NCBI RefSeq assembly: GCF_014640255.1
Contig: NZ_BMGP01000007.1
Location: forward strand, 1-64,000
Length of the DNA stretch: 64,000 nucleotides
Source: Subtercola lobariae
Lineage (GTDB): Bacteria > Actinomycetota > Actinomycetes > Actinomycetales > Microbacteriaceae
Reading direction: 5' to 3'
Shown in pieces: positions 34,999 to 44,031 of the stretch (within the stretch, counting starts at the first letter, position 1; the number at the start of each line of letters is the position of its first letter). The notes beneath the pieces are model-generated. The model had not been told where the DNA came from and ran no database searches. It was given only the letters and a program-made list of their open reading frames with translations. The translations under genes and the position numbers were made by a program.

Positions 34999-35561
34999 TG
35001 CAACTGCCGAAGGTCGGGAGCCTGTTCAAACGAGTGCATTCGGGCTCATACATGCTGGCGTGGGGCACGCTCGCGCCCGAGGCACCGACGACGATCGTAG
35101 TGACCAGCCCCGACTTCACCGAGGGCGGCGCGATTCCGGGTGTCTTCGCGGGCGAGGGTGAGGGCGACAACGTCTCGCCGGCCCTGCAGTGGAGCGGCGT
35201 TCCCGACGGCACACGGCAGCTGTTGCTGATGGTCGAAGACCCGGATGTTCCGGCGCCGCGGCCCGACAACTACCTGATCGCGCGGCTCGACCCGAGCAGG
35301 TCTGGGGTAGCGCGTGGCGAACTCAACAGGGAGGCCGTCAACACCGGAATCGTGCTGCACCCGAACTCGTTCGGCCGGGTCGGCTACGCCGGGCCCTACC
35401 CGATTCGGGGCCACGGCCCGCATCGCTACGTGTTTCAGCTCTTCGCGCTCTCGAAACCGCTGCCGCTGCCCGCGAAGGCCAAACGCGACGAGGTGGCCAA
35501 CGCGACGTACGGCAACATACTCGCTCGCGGGCGAATCTGGGCAACATTCGAACGACCGTAG
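34998..35561 (+). CDS. YbhB/YbcL-family PEBP-like protein
   Basis: The 187-residue protein has the phosphatidylethanolamine-binding-protein fold: SPDFTEGGAIP, NVSPALQWSGVPDGTRQLLLMVEDPDVPAP, YAGPYPIRGHGPHRYVFQLFAL. The DPD and GHGPHRY motifs line the ligand pocket. Bacterial members have no settled role. Its ATG overlaps the stop of the QPDGS ORF, coupling it to the smc transcript. Confidence 0.88.
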   Translation: MQLPKVGSLFKRVHSGSYMLAWGTLAPEAPTTIVVTSPDFTEGGAIPGVFAGEGEGDNVSPALQWSGVPDGTRQLLLMVEDPDVPAPRPDNYLIARLDPSRSGVARGELNREAVNTGIVLHPNSFGRVGYAGPYPIRGHGPHRYVFQLFALSKPLPLPAKAKRDEVANATYGNILARGRIWATFERP

Positions 35562-35621
35562 ACCGGTGGCCCGGGCGTGTTACAGAATATGAGCAGAGCC
35601 CACGACGACAAAGGAGTCACC

Positions 35622-36062
35622 ATGCCCGACTACGTTTCTCGTGCCGAAATACTCATTCGTAAGGCACCTGAAGACGTGTGGCAGATGCTCACGGCCACCG
35701 GTTCGAACCCGGAGATCATGTTCGGGGCCGAAATCGTGACCGATTGGCAGGTCGGGCATCCGATTGTCTGGAAGGGCGAATTCAAGGGCACGACCTACGA
35801 AGACAAGGGCACCATTCTCGAGGTCGACGAGCCGCGCACGCTCAGCATGACGCACTTCAGCGCGCTCACCGGGCAGGCCGATGAGCCCGAGAACTATCAC
35901 ACGGTCTCGTATTCGCTCGAGCAGGTGCCTGAGGGCACCAGGGTCGCGCTCACCCAAGACAAGAACCCTACGGTCGAGGCGGCGGCGCACTCCGAAGAGA
36001 ATTGGATGCTCATGCTCAAGGGTCTCCGCTCAGTAGTAGAGGGAACCCTCGTCGACGACTGA
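35622..36062 (+). CDS. SRPBCC-domain protein (AHSA1-like)
   Basis: The 146-residue protein is a START/AHSA1-type helix-grip domain: AEILIRKAPEDVWQML at the N-terminus, GHPIVWKGEF, TYEDKGTILEVDEPRTL and a C-terminal helix ENWMLMLKGLRSVVEG. Such proteins bind hydrophobic ligands, or act as Hsp90 activator relatives. AAAGGAG precedes the ATG at 35622. It stands between the PEBP gene and lipB as a single gene. Confidence 0.85.
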   Translation: MPDYVSRAEILIRKAPEDVWQMLTATGSNPEIMFGAEIVTDWQVGHPIVWKGEFKGTTYEDKGTILEVDEPRTLSMTHFSALTGQADEPENYHTVSYSLEQVPEGTRVALTQDKNPTVEAAAHSEENWMLMLKGLRSVVEGTLVDD

Positions 36063-36088
36063 GGTCGTGAGCGACCGATGAAGGCGGC

Positions 36089-36102
36089 GCACAAAAGTGT
36101 GC
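36089..36102. terminator. Small hairpin after SRPBCC gene
   Basis: GCACA-AAAG-TGTGC forms a 5-bp stem with 4-base loop 27 bases after the SRPBCC stop. It could be a weak terminator; no T-tract follows. Confidence 0.3.
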
Positions 36103-36110
36103 AGATTCAT

Positions 36111-36141
36111 ATTTATGGACTCAGTCTGATAAATGTATAGT
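36111..36141 (+). promoter_or_regulatory. lipB promoter region with AT-rich palindrome
   Basis: ATTTAT and ATAAAT form a perfect 6-bp inverted repeat spaced by 12 bases, followed by the -10 box TATAGT (36136-36141). The box ends six bases before the chosen lipB ATG, indicating a leaderless mRNA. The palindrome would overlap the -35 zone and could bind a regulator (inference). Confidence 0.5.
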
Positions 36142-36147
36142 GGCCTC

Positions 36148-36837
36148 ATGGTCGAGTTTTTCGTTGCAGATGTCGGTAGCCGTTCGGTTCCTTATGAAGA
36201 GGGCCTCGTGATGCAGCGCTCGCGCCGCCGAGCGGTCTGCGATGGTGCAGAGAACGTGGTGATTCTGCTCGAGCACGAGGCGGTCTATACGGCCGGGCGT
36301 CGCACCGACGACTCCGAGCGCCCGACCGATGGCTCCGCGGTCATCGACGTCGATCGCGGCGGCAAGCTCACCTGGCACGGCCCCGGCCAGCTCGTCGGCT
36401 ACCCGATCGTGCGGCTGCGTGAGCCGATGGATGTGGTCGCCTACGTGCGCACGCTCGAATCCGTGCTCATCGCCGCACTCGCCGACTCGGGCGTCGAAGG
36501 CTATCGCGTCGACGGCCGCTCTGGCGTCTGGGTGCAGGTCGGAACGGGCCCGTTCGCGAAAGACGCGAAGATCGCCGCCATCGGCATCCGGGTCGCCGAG
36601 GGCGTGACATCGCACGGCTTCGCGCTCAACTGCAGCAACAGCCTCGAGCCGTACGCGCACATCGTGGCCTGCGGCATTCGCGACGCCGGAGTCACGACCA
36701 TCACCGACGTGCTGGGCCGCAGGGTCGACCCCGTCGATGTGCTCGCTTCGGTCGAGCGCCACCTCGCAGAGGCGTTCGCCGCCGAAGGTTCTCCGGTCGC
36801 CGAGGCTCGGGATGCCCGGGTCGGGGTCAACGCGTGA
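36148..36837 (+). CDS. lipB: Octanoyltransferase LipB
   Basis: The 229-residue enzyme transfers octanoyl groups from acyl carrier protein to lipoyl domains. Conserved segments are [28 protein letters not shown] and [10 protein letters not shown] with the catalytic cysteine and the partner lysine. The ATG at 36148 was chosen because the -10 box TATAGT covers the alternative ATG at 36133. It overlaps lipA by four bases. Confidence 0.95.
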   Translation: MVEFFVADVGSRSVPYEEGLVMQRSRRRAVCDGAENVVILLEHEAVYTAGRRTDDSERPTDGSAVIDVDRGGKLTWHGPGQLVGYPIVRLREPMDVVAYVRTLESVLIAALADSGVEGYRVDGRSGVWVQVGTGPFAKDAKIAAIGIRVAEGVTSHGFALNCSNSLEPYAHIVACGIRDAGVTTITDVLGRRVDPVDVLASVERHLAEAFAAEGSPVAEARDARVGVNA

Positions 36838-37850
36838 GCGCCCCCGCCAGCGCACATCAGCTCGGTGGCCGCAAACTGCTGCGCCTCGAGGTGCGTAACG
36901 CCGAGACGCCCATCGAGAAAAAGCCCGACTGGATCAAGACGAAGGCCCGCTTCGGCCCCGAATACCGCCAGCTGCAGGAGCTCGTCAAGAGCGAAGACCT
37001 GCACACCGTGTGCCAAGAGGCCGGGTGCCCGAACATCTTCGAGTGCTGGGAAGACCGCGAGGCGACCTTCCTGATCGGCGGCTCGCAGTGCACCAGGCGC
37101 TGCGACTTCTGCCAGATCGACACCGGAAAGCCCGCAGACTACGACCGTGACGAGCCCCGCCGGGTCGCCGAGTCGGTGACGCAGATGCGGTTGCGCTACG
37201 CCACGGTGACGGGTGTAGCCCGCGACGACCTGCCCGACGAGGGTGCGTGGTTGCACGCCGAAACTGTTCGGCAGATCCACCAGCAGAACCCGGGCACGGG
37301 TGTTGAGATTCTCGCGACCGACTTCTCGGGCAACCCCGATCTGCTCGCCGAGGTCTTCTCGTCGCGCCCCGAGGTTTTCGCACACAATGTCGAGACGGTT
37401 CCGCGCATCTTCAAGCGCATTCGGCCTGCGTTTCGGTACGAGCGTTCGCTCGATGTGCTGACGCAGGCACGCGCGGCTTCGCTGGTGACCAAGTCGAACC
37501 TCATTCTCGGCATGGGCGAGACCCGCGAAGAGATCAGCCAGGCGCTGCAAGACCTGCACGACGCGGGTACTGACATCATCACGGTGACGCAGTACCTGCG
37601 CCCCTCACCGCGGCACCTGCCGGTCGACCGCTGGGTCAAGCCCGAAGAGTTCATGGAGATCAAGGAGGAGGCCGAAGAGATCGGTTTTCTCGGGGTGCTC
37701 GCCGGCCCGCTCGTTCGTTCGTCGTACCGCGCCGGTCGCCTCTGGGCTCAGTCGATGCACCGCAAGGGCTGGGCTATCCCTGAGGGTCTCGAGGCACTCG
37801 CCGAGGCGCAACTCGCAAACGCGCAGCTCGGCTTCGCCCAGGCGGTCTGA
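36834..37850 (+). CDS. lipA: Lipoyl synthase LipA
   Basis: The 338-residue radical SAM enzyme inserts two sulfurs into octanoyl groups. The auxiliary cluster motif [13 protein letters not shown] (near residue 60), the SAM cluster CTRRCDFC (near 87) and the C-terminal RSSYRAG serine ligand are all present. The GTG start overlaps the lipB stop (GTGA), so the two lipoate genes are coupled. Confidence 0.97.
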   Translation: MSAPASAHQLGGRKLLRLEVRNAETPIEKKPDWIKTKARFGPEYRQLQELVKSEDLHTVCQEAGCPNIFECWEDREATFLIGGSQCTRRCDFCQIDTGKPADYDRDEPRRVAESVTQMRLRYATVTGVARDDLPDEGAWLHAETVRQIHQQNPGTGVEILATDFSGNPDLLAEVFSSRPEVFAHNVETVPRIFKRIRPAFRYERSLDVLTQARAASLVTKSNLILGMGETREEISQALQDLHDAGTDIITVTQYLRPSPRHLPVDRWVKPEEFMEIKEEAEEIGFLGVLAGPLVRSSYRAGRLWAQSMHRKGWAIPEGLEALAEAQLANAQLGFAQAV

Positions 37851-37900
37851 TTCGCGGGATGCTCGGGGCCGGGCATCCACGTACCGAGGGGTAGTACACC

Positions 37901-37906
37901 TAAGCT
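37901..37906 (+). promoter_or_regulatory. Putative ftsY -10 box, leaderless
   Basis: TAAGCT ends seven bases before the ftsY ATG; the G-run between could also serve as a weak ribosome contact. Confidence 0.35.
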
Positions 37907-37913
37907 GGGGGGC

Positions 37914-38789
37914 ATGGCTGAACGAACACCGTGGTCGCTTTCCGGTGCCCTGAGGGGCATGTTCGCGAAGCGGCTCATCGACCAAGAGACGTGGGACGAC
38001 CTCGAGACCGCCCTCATCACGGGCGACTTCGGCATCGATGTGACCGACGAGATCGTGGCCGACCTGCGCGCGAAGGTCGCTCGCTACAACACCACAGACC
38101 CTAAAGACCTGCAGCGGATGCTCCGTGAGGCCCTCGAAGAGCGGTTCTCGAAGCTCGACTCTACCTTGAAGCTCAGCGAACGCCCTGCCGTGGTGCTGGT
38201 CGTGGGCGTGAACGGCGTGGGAAAGACCACGACCATCGGCAAGTTCGCGAAGTTTTTGCGCAACTACGACCGCAGCGTGGTGATCGGTGCTGCCGATACA
38301 TTCCGCGCCGCCGCCGTGGAACAGGTTGCAACGTGGGCCGAGCGCGCAGGGGCGCAGATCGTGCGCCCGCAGCAAGAGGGTCAAGACCCGGCATCCGTCG
38401 CCTTTCAGACCGTCGACTTCGCCAAGCGCAACGGCATCGAAATCGTCATCATCGACACGGCCGGCCGCCTGCAGACCAAGGGCGGCCTGATGGATGAGCT
38501 GACCAAGATTCGCCGGGTGGTCGAGAAGCAGGCTCCCGTATCTGAAGTGTTGCTGGTGCTCGACGCCACGACAGGCCAGAACGGCTTGGCTCAGGCAGAG
38601 GCATTCATCGAACATGCGGGCGTGACCGGGCTTGTGCTCACCAAACTCGACGGCTCGGCGAAGGCCGGGTTCGTGCTGGCCGTGCAGGAGAAGACGGGCA
38701 TCCCGATCAAACTCATCGGTCAGGGTGAGGGCATCAACGACCTCACCGGGTTCACGCCGCACGTGTTCGTGCAGAACCTCATCGGCTGA
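37914..38789 (+). CDS. ftsY: Signal recognition particle receptor FtsY
   Basis: The 291-residue GTPase docks SRP-bound ribosomes at the membrane. The NG domain is complete: G1 [13 protein letters not shown], the [16 protein letters not shown] motif, [10 protein letters not shown] and closing [10 protein letters not shown]. The acidic N-terminal A domain of E. coli FtsY is absent, leaving an N-terminal amphipathic stretch ([13 protein letters not shown]) that could contact membrane. Its SRP partner ffh is about 700 bases downstream. Confidence 0.96.
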   Translation: MAERTPWSLSGALRGMFAKRLIDQETWDDLETALITGDFGIDVTDEIVADLRAKVARYNTTDPKDLQRMLREALEERFSKLDSTLKLSERPAVVLVVGVNGVGKTTTIGKFAKFLRNYDRSVVIGAADTFRAAAVEQVATWAERAGAQIVRPQQEGQDPASVAFQTVDFAKRNGIEIVIIDTAGRLQTKGGLMDELTKIRRVVEKQAPVSEVLLVLDATTGQNGLAQAEAFIEHAGVTGLVLTKLDGSAKAGFVLAVQEKTGIPIKLIGQGEGINDLTGFTPHVFVQNLIG

Positions 38790-38845
38790 GGCCCAGGCTT
38801 TGGCTGAGGCCGGGTTGAACGACCGGGTACGAAGGGAGACGCGGT

Positions 38846-39361
38846 ATGCACCTCGAGGCGTGGCATGACCTCTTCGTCGCGTCAGCAGGGGCGGCGGCGG
38901 CCCTCGCCGGTCTGATCATCGTGGCGATGTCGGTGAATATCAAAGAAATCATCGCCATTCGTTCGATGCCTGCGCGTGCAGGCACCTCCATCGCCGCGCT
39001 CGTGCTGATCGTGGTCGTGTCGATCGGAGCCCTCATTCCGGTTCAGGCGACGTGGATGCTCGGGCTCGAGACCCTCGTCTTCGCCCTGGTAGCTCTCGCC
39101 TTCGCCGCCGACGCCACCGTGCGCCTCGTACAAGACGCACGCGAATCCGCTGCCGCGGGCCAGCGCCGCCCCCTGAGCAATATCATTGCGAACGCCTCGT
39201 TGAGCGTGATTCAGGTGATTCCGTTCGTCGTGGGCGGCGTGATCTTGGTGGTCGGCGGCCAGACAAGCGTCGGGCTCTCGTGGATCGCCGCGGGAATCTT
39301 GTTGGTCTTCATCGGCGCTGTGGTGAACGCTTGGGTGCTTCTGGTAGAGATTCTGCGCTGA
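38846..39361 (+). CDS. Four-helix membrane protein of unknown function
   Basis: The 171-residue protein has about four or five hydrophobic segments (AAAALAGLIIVAMSV, ALVLIVVVSIGALI, VFALVALAFAA, VIQVIPFVVGGVILVVGG, IAAGILLVFIGAVVNAW). No family is recognised beyond a general similarity to 'modulator of FtsH'-like small actinobacterial membrane proteins, which is uncertain. AAGGGAG precedes the ATG. It sits between ftsY and ffh. Confidence 0.75.
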   Translation: MHLEAWHDLFVASAGAAAALAGLIIVAMSVNIKEIIAIRSMPARAGTSIAALVLIVVVSIGALIPVQATWMLGLETLVFALVALAFAADATVRLVQDARESAAAGQRRPLSNIIANASLSVIQVIPFVVGGVILVVGGQTSVGLSWIAAGILLVFIGAVVNAWVLLVEILR

Positions 39362-39383
39362 GCCTCGAGATTCTTCGCTGAGC
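39347..39383 (+). repeat. 17-bp direct duplication over a stop codon
   Basis: GAGATTCTGCGCTGAGC, which includes the stop of the membrane-protein gene, is repeated with one change 20 bases later. It is a simple local duplication. Confidence 0.8.
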
Positions 39384-39490
39384 AGAGTGGATGATCGTGG
39401 CCCCGCCGGGCATCCGTTCGCCATCGGCGTGCAGGTACGAGCCGCCCCTCGCAGCGAGTACCCGGCGTGAGCGGTTAAGATTGTTGCACC

Positions 39491-41092
39491 ATGGCCACTT
39501 TTGGAAACCTCTCTGACCGCCTCGCCGATACCTTCAGAAACCTGCGCACCAAGGGCAAGCTCAGCCCGGCAGACGTCGACGGTACCGTTCGCGAGATTCG
39601 GCGCGCCCTGCTCGATGCCGACGTGGCGCTGGATGTTGTTAAAGACTTCACCGGCAAGGTGCGCGAGCGGGCCCTCGGCGACGAGGTCAACAAGGCGCTG
39701 AACCCGGCGCAGCAGGTCGTGCAGATCGTCAACGAAGAGCTCATCGCGATTCTGGGCGGCGAAGCGCGCCGCATCAACTTTGCGAAGAAGCCGCCGACCA
39801 TCATCATGCTCGCAGGCCTTCAGGGCGCGGGTAAAACGACGCTCGCCGGCAAGCTCGCGAAGTGGCTCGCCAAAGACAACCACACGCCGCTGCTCGTCGC
39901 GGCCGACCTCCAGCGCCCGAACGCCGTGCAGCAGCTGCAGGTCGTCGGCAGCCAGGCCGGCGTCGCTGTGTACGCACCCGAGCCCGGCAACGGCGTGGGC
40001 AACCCGGTGAAGGTCGCTCGCGATTCGATCAAATGGGCCGTCGACAAGCAGTACGACGTGGTCATCGTCGACACCGCCGGCCGCCTCGGTGTCGACGCCG
40101 ACATGATGAAGCAGGCCGCAGACATTCGCAAGGCCGTGCAGCCCGACGAGGTTCTGTTCGTCATCGACGCGATGATCGGTCAGGATGCCGTGGCCACCGC
40201 CAAGGCGTTCCAAGAGGGTGTCGACTTCACCGGCGTCGTGCTGACGAAGCTCGACGGTGACGCCCGAGGTGGTGCCGCTCTTTCGGTCGCATCGGTCACC
40301 GGCCGCCCGATCATCTTCGCCTCGACCGGCGAATCGTTGGACGACTTCGAGCCGTTCTACCCGGATCGCATGGCATCGCGCATCCTGGATCTCGGTGACA
40401 TTCTCACCCTCATCGAGCAGGCGCAGGGCGCGTTCGACGAAGAAGAGGCCGCGAAGGTCGCGGAGAAGTTCCGCACCGACACGTTCACGCTCGAAGACTT
40501 TCTCGGCCAGATGCAGCAGCTGCGCGGTGCCGGTTCGATCAAGAAGATGATCGGCATGCTGCCCGGCATGGGCGCCATGAAAGAACAGCTGAACAACTTC
40601 GATGAGCGCGAGATCGTGCGTACCGAGGCGATCATCCAGTCGATGACGAAGGCCGAGCGCCAGAATCCCAAGCTGCTGAACGGCTCGCGACGCGTGCGCA
40701 TCGCGCGTGGTTCGGGCATGACGGTGACCGATGTGAACCAGCTCGTGCAGCGCTTCGAGCAGGCCGCGAAGATGATGAAGACCGTGGCGCGCGGCGGTGT
40801 GCCGCAGATTCCCGGAATGGGTCCGGTGCCCGGGGCCGGCTTCGGTGGTGGCCGCGGCAAGCAGCTCCCGCCGAAGAAGAAAGGCTCGAAGTCGGGCAAT
40901 CCGGCAAAGCGCGCGGTGGAGAACGCCGCAATCGCCTCCGGCGAGAAGCTGCCCGCCGGCGGTGCGGCCGCGTCGGCTGGCGCCTCGGGCTCGAAGGGCT
41001 CGGGCTTCGGCCTCGGCGGCAGCAACGGCCGGCCCGAGGGTGCGCCCTCCGAGCAAGAACTCGAGTCGCTGCAGAAGTTCCTGCGCCGCTGA
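39491..41092 (+). CDS. ffh: Signal recognition particle protein Ffh
   Basis: The 533-residue protein has N and G domains (G1 GLQGAGKTTLAGKLA, DTAGRLGVDADMM, TKLDGDARGG) and a methionine-rich M domain (FLGQMQQLRG, MIGMLPGMGAMK). The M domain binds 4.5S RNA and signal peptides. A Gly/Ser/Lys-rich tail of about 80 residues follows. With FtsY it targets membrane proteins to the translocon. The 4.5S RNA gene was not found here. Confidence 0.97.
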   Translation: MATFGNLSDRLADTFRNLRTKGKLSPADVDGTVREIRRALLDADVALDVVKDFTGKVRERALGDEVNKALNPAQQVVQIVNEELIAILGGEARRINFAKKPPTIIMLAGLQGAGKTTLAGKLAKWLAKDNHTPLLVAADLQRPNAVQQLQVVGSQAGVAVYAPEPGNGVGNPVKVARDSIKWAVDKQYDVVIVDTAGRLGVDADMMKQAADIRKAVQPDEVLFVIDAMIGQDAVATAKAFQEGVDFTGVVLTKLDGDARGGAALSVASVTGRPIIFASTGESLDDFEPFYPDRMASRILDLGDILTLIEQAQGAFDEEEAAKVAEKFRTDTFTLEDFLGQMQQLRGAGSIKKMIGMLPGMGAMKEQLNNFDEREIVRTEAIIQSMTKAERQNPKLLNGSRRVRIARGSGMTVTDVNQLVQRFEQAAKMMKTVARGGVPQIPGMGPVPGAGFGGGRGKQLPPKKKGSKSGNPAKRAVENAAIASGEKLPAGGAAASAGASGSKGSGFGLGGSNGRPEGAPSEQELESLQKFLRR

Positions 41093-41149
41093 CCCTCCAC
41101 GCGCTCTCGTGCGGTCGACCTGCGATCTCAAGCTCGGGAACCGTTGTAC

Positions 41150-41197
41150 GTTGCGCAAAAGCACCGAGAATCCGAAGCGCAGGTGCTTTTGCGCAAC
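41150..41197. repeat. 48-bp perfect palindrome, probable copy C
   Basis: GTTGCGCAAAAGCACC and GGTGCTTTTGCGCAAC are perfect 16-bp complements around a 16-base centre. Total length and the CGCAAA position equal those of the elements at 28599 and 30467, but the centre is less similar. It lies 57 bases past the ffh stop and could also stop transcription. Confidence 0.85.
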
Positions 41198-41319
41198 CTG
41201 CTCGCGGGGAGGGGCGCTCTCGCGCGAGTTCTGAGGCTCGACAAGGGCCGGCCGGCGCGCGCGCGTGGGGAGCAAGCGCCGCGGGAGCGCGCGGTGCGAG
41301 TCGGCGTCGCGACCGGGCA

Positions 41320-41325
41320 TAGGCT
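41320..41325 (+). promoter_or_regulatory. Putative -10 box, leaderless
   Basis: TAGGCT is followed by six bases and the ATG of the LLM oxidoreductase gene, with no Shine-Dalgarno sequence; the hexamer equals that before moaA. Confidence 0.4.
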
Positions 41326-41331
41326 TTTGAT

Positions 41332-42156
41332 ATGACTTCTGCCGCCTCACGCCCCGTTCGCATCGGGGTTCAGATCGCGCCCCAACACTCCACGTACAGC
41401 GAGATTCGCGACACCCTCAACACGCTCGAAGAGCTCGGCGTCGACGTTGCCTTCAACTGGGACCACTTCTATCCGCTGAGCGGCGACGCCGAGGGCACGC
41501 ACTTCGAGGGGTGGAGCATGTTGGCGGCCTGGGCTGAGCAGACCACGAGCATCCAATTCGGCCCGCTCGTCACCTGCAACACCTACCGCAACCCCGATCT
41601 GCTGGCCGATATCGCCCGCACCGTCGACCACATCAGCGCCAAGAACGGCGCCGAGGGCAGGCTCATCTTCGGCATCGGCTCGGGCTGGTTCGAGCGCGAC
41701 TACGACGAGTACGGCTACGAGTTCGGCACGGTTGGTCAGCGATTGGATGCTCTCGCCGAGTCACTGCCGCGCATCGAGTCGCGCTGGGCGAAGCTCAACC
41801 CGGCTCCGACGCGCAAGATTCCCGTGCTGATCGGTGGTGGCGGTGAGAAGAAGACGCTGCGCATTGTGGCGAAGCATGCGGATATCTGGCACAGTTTCGC
41901 CGACACCGAGACCCTCGAGCGCAAGCTCCTCATCTTGCGCGGCCACTGCGAGGCAATCGGCCGCGATTTCGACGACATCGAGATCTCGACGGGAACGCGC
42001 CCGCACGCCGCGGACTCGGCCGCTCAGGTCGAGGCGCTCGAGGCGCAGCACGCGCTAGGCGCCACCCTCTTCACCCTCGGAATCACGGGCCCGGGCCTCG
42101 ACCCCTCACCCGTGCGCGACCTGCTCGCCTGGCGCGATGAGGTCAACTCCCGCTGA
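41332..42156 (+). CDS. LLM-class (F420-type) flavin oxidoreductase
   Basis: The 274-residue protein is a luciferase-like TIM barrel: IGVQIAPQHSTY, FNWDHFYPL, FGPLVTCNTYRNPDLLA, RLIFGIGSGWFERDYDEYG and PVLIGGGGEKKTLRIVAKHAD. The pattern is that of F420-dependent actinobacterial members rather than FMN luciferases, but cofactor use is inferred. The stop codon lies inside the first of five GCTGAC hexamers, so the 3' end is set in a small repeat array. Confidence 0.87.
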   Translation: MTSAASRPVRIGVQIAPQHSTYSEIRDTLNTLEELGVDVAFNWDHFYPLSGDAEGTHFEGWSMLAAWAEQTTSIQFGPLVTCNTYRNPDLLADIARTVDHISAKNGAEGRLIFGIGSGWFERDYDEYGYEFGTVGQRLDALAESLPRIESRWAKLNPAPTRKIPVLIGGGGEKKTLRIVAKHADIWHSFADTETLERKLLILRGHCEAIGRDFDDIEISTGTRPHAADSAAQVEALEAQHALGATLFTLGITGPGLDPSPVRDLLAWRDEVNSR

Positions 42157-42261
42157 CGCTGACGCTGACGCTGACGCTGACGGTGCGCGTCAGCCGGCCA
42201 GGCCGTGCCGCAGCTCGTGCGTCAGCCGCCGGCCAGGCCGTGCCGCAGCTCGTGCGTCAGC
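42152..42261. repeat. GCTGAC microsatellite and 33-bp direct repeat
   Basis: Five GCTGAC hexamers (42152-42181) are followed by two identical 33-base copies at 42194-42226 and 42229-42261. The second copy encodes the last residues of YbdK (THELRHGLAG), so the first is a duplicate of the gene's 3' end. Confidence 0.92.
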
Positions 42262-43361
42262 GAGGAGACCACCGCGTGCAGGCTGCCGCCGTTCTCGGCG
42301 GCCACGCGCAACTGACGTTGGTAGCTGGCGCCGTGCTCGAGAATGAGGTTGATCTGGGCTAGTTCTGCAGAGCATCCGAGGCGCTCAGCCACCGGAGCAA
42401 GCGTCACTAGCAGGTCGCGAATCTCGTCGGTGACCAGGCGTTCGTCGCCCGCCGAATTGAGAATGATCTCGGCGTCGAGCCCATACCTGGCCGCCCGCCA
42501 CTTGTTCTCGCGCGCGAACCAGGGCTGCAACGTGACGAGCGAACGGCCGGCGTCGAGCTCTGACGACATGTGCTCGACGAGGCACTGGATGAGCGCCGCA
42601 ACGCCCCCGATCTCTTGCGGGCTCGACAGCCCGTCGCACGCGCGCATCTCGACCGTGCCCCATTTCGGCGACGGCCGAATATCCCACCGCACCTCGCTGA
42701 AGTCGTCGATGATACCCGTCGTGGTCATGTCGGCGACGTACTTTTCGTACTCGCTCCACTCGGCGAATTGGTACGGAAGCCCGGCCGTCGGCAGCTGCTG
42801 AAACATCAACGCCCGGTTCGACGCGTACCCCGTATTGACGCCGCCCCAGTACGGACTCGACGCGCTGAGCGCCTGCAAATGCGGGTAATACGTGAGCAGC
42901 CCGTTGAGCAGCGGCAGCACTTTGTCGCGCGATTCGATGCCCACGTGCACGTGGATTCCCCAGATGAGCATGTTGCGACCCCACCACTGCGTGCGATCCA
43001 CGAGCCGGTGATACCGCTCTTTGTCGGTGACCTGCTGGTCGAACCACTGCGCGAAGGGGTGTGTGCCCGCGCACATCAGCTCTACGTCGAGGGGGTCGGT
43101 GATGGCCCGCACTTCGTCGAGTTGCGCCAAGAGGTCGGCAACGGCATCCGGAACCGTCTTGTGCACCCGGGTGACCAACTCAACGGTGTTGAGCAACAAT
43201 TCTCCGGTGATCTGCGGATGCTCGGAGCCGTCTTCTTGGCGAAGAGCCTGCAATACCTCGGTGGCCACCGAGACCAGGTTGCCGGTCTGCTGGTCGACGA
43301 GCGCGATCTCCCACTCGATTCCGAGAGTGGACCGTTCTGATGCGGCGAATGAGATCTGCAT
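42222..43361 (-). CDS. ybdK: YbdK-type carboxylate-amine ligase (glutamate-cysteine ligase 2 family)
   Basis: The 379-residue protein has the GCS2 fold: TLGIEWEIALVD near the start, GTHPFAQW, YHRLVDRTQWWGRNMLIWGIHVHVGI, LSASSPYWGG and GTVEMRACDGL. E. coli YbdK has weak glutamate-cysteine ligase activity; in actinobacteria the physiological product is unclear. The gene is convergent with the LLM oxidoreductase and divergent from rpsP. Confidence 0.9.
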   Translation of the reverse strand: MQISFAASERSTLGIEWEIALVDQQTGNLVSVATEVLQALRQEDGSEHPQITGELLLNTVELVTRVHKTVPDAVADLLAQLDEVRAITDPLDVELMCAGTHPFAQWFDQQVTDKERYHRLVDRTQWWGRNMLIWGIHVHVGIESRDKVLPLLNGLLTYYPHLQALSASSPYWGGVNTGYASNRALMFQQLPTAGLPYQFAEWSEYEKYVADMTTTGIIDDFSEVRWDIRPSPKWGTVEMRACDGLSSPQEIGGVAALIQCLVEHMSSELDAGRSLVTLQPWFARENKWRAARYGLDAEIILNSAGDERLVTDEIRDLLVTLAPVAERLGCSAELAQINLILEHGASYQRQLRVAAENGGSLHAVVSSLTHELRHGLAGG

Positions 43362-43587
43362 CTCACCACTGTGACATCGATTGGGTGCGAATCTGGGAAC
43401 TGGCGAGTTATTTCGCTGCGGGATTACTGCTTGGCCGCAAAATCTGACAGAATGGTCTGTCGAGTCTCTGCCCGCCCGACCCTCTAATCAGGCGCGGCTG
43501 GAGAACCCCAGAACTTATTCTTGGCCGAGTGTGCATCCCCACGCTCACGGCCGGCAGTTCGCCCCATAAAAATTACTCAGGAGAATT
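43362..43587. other. ybdK/rpsP divergent promoter region
   Basis: The 226-base region contains a relatively AT-rich segment (around 43405-43455, with TTACTG and CAGAAT boxes 18 bases apart) that may be the rpsP promoter, and a long leader to the rpsP Shine-Dalgarno sequence AGGAGA. No clear ribosomal-protein leader fold was recognised. Confidence 0.35.
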
Positions 43588-44028
43588 GTGGCTGTAAAGA
43601 TCCGTTTGAAGCGTTTGGGCAAGATCCGCGCTCCTTACTACCGTATTGTCGTCGCCGACTCGCGCACCAAGCGCGACGGCCGTGTCATCGAAGAAATCGG
43701 CAAGTACCACCCGACCGAAGAGCCCTCGTACATCGAGGTCAAGAGCGATCGCGCCCAGTACTGGCTGTCAGTCGGCGCTCAGCCCACCGAGCAGGTTGAG
43801 GCCATTCTCAAGCTGACCGGCGACTGGGGCAAGTTCAAGGGTGACCCCAACGCGGTTTCGACCGTTCGCGTGAAAGAGCCGAAGGCCGCTTTCGTTGCAG
43901 ACGAGAAGAAGAAGCCCGTGTTGCGCCCCAAGGCTGATGCGCCTGCCGCTCCGGTCGCCGCGCCTGCTGCTTCGGCTGACGACGCTTCGGCATCTGACGC
44001 TGACGCCGCTTCGTCGACCGAGGCGTAA
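43588..44028 (+). CDS. rpsP: 30S ribosomal protein S16
   Basis: The first 85 residues are canonical S16 ([37 protein letters not shown]). The remaining ~60 are an Ala/Asp/Ser-rich tail common in actinobacterial S16. The GTG start has AGGAGA upstream. It leads the rpsP-khpA-rimM cluster. Confidence 0.98.
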   Translation: MAVKIRLKRLGKIRAPYYRIVVADSRTKRDGRVIEEIGKYHPTEEPSYIEVKSDRAQYWLSVGAQPTEQVEAILKLTGDWGKFKGDPNAVSTVRVKEPKAAFVADEKKKPVLRPKADAPAAPVAAPAASADDASASDADAASSTEA

Positions 44029-44031
44029 GTC

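Larger units (their letters stand above)
41093..41331. other. Intergenic region with palindrome and promoter
   Basis: Between ffh and the LLM oxidoreductase the only features seen are the 48-bp palindrome and the putative -10 box listed separately; the rest is GC-rich sequence with no gene. Confidence 0.5.

Noticed and set aside
38882-41350. An 822-codon open frame on the minus strand across the membrane protein and ffh.
   Set aside because: It is antisense to two convincingly conserved genes and its translation is Arg/His/Leu-rich with no family resemblance; long antisense frames are expected at this GC content.
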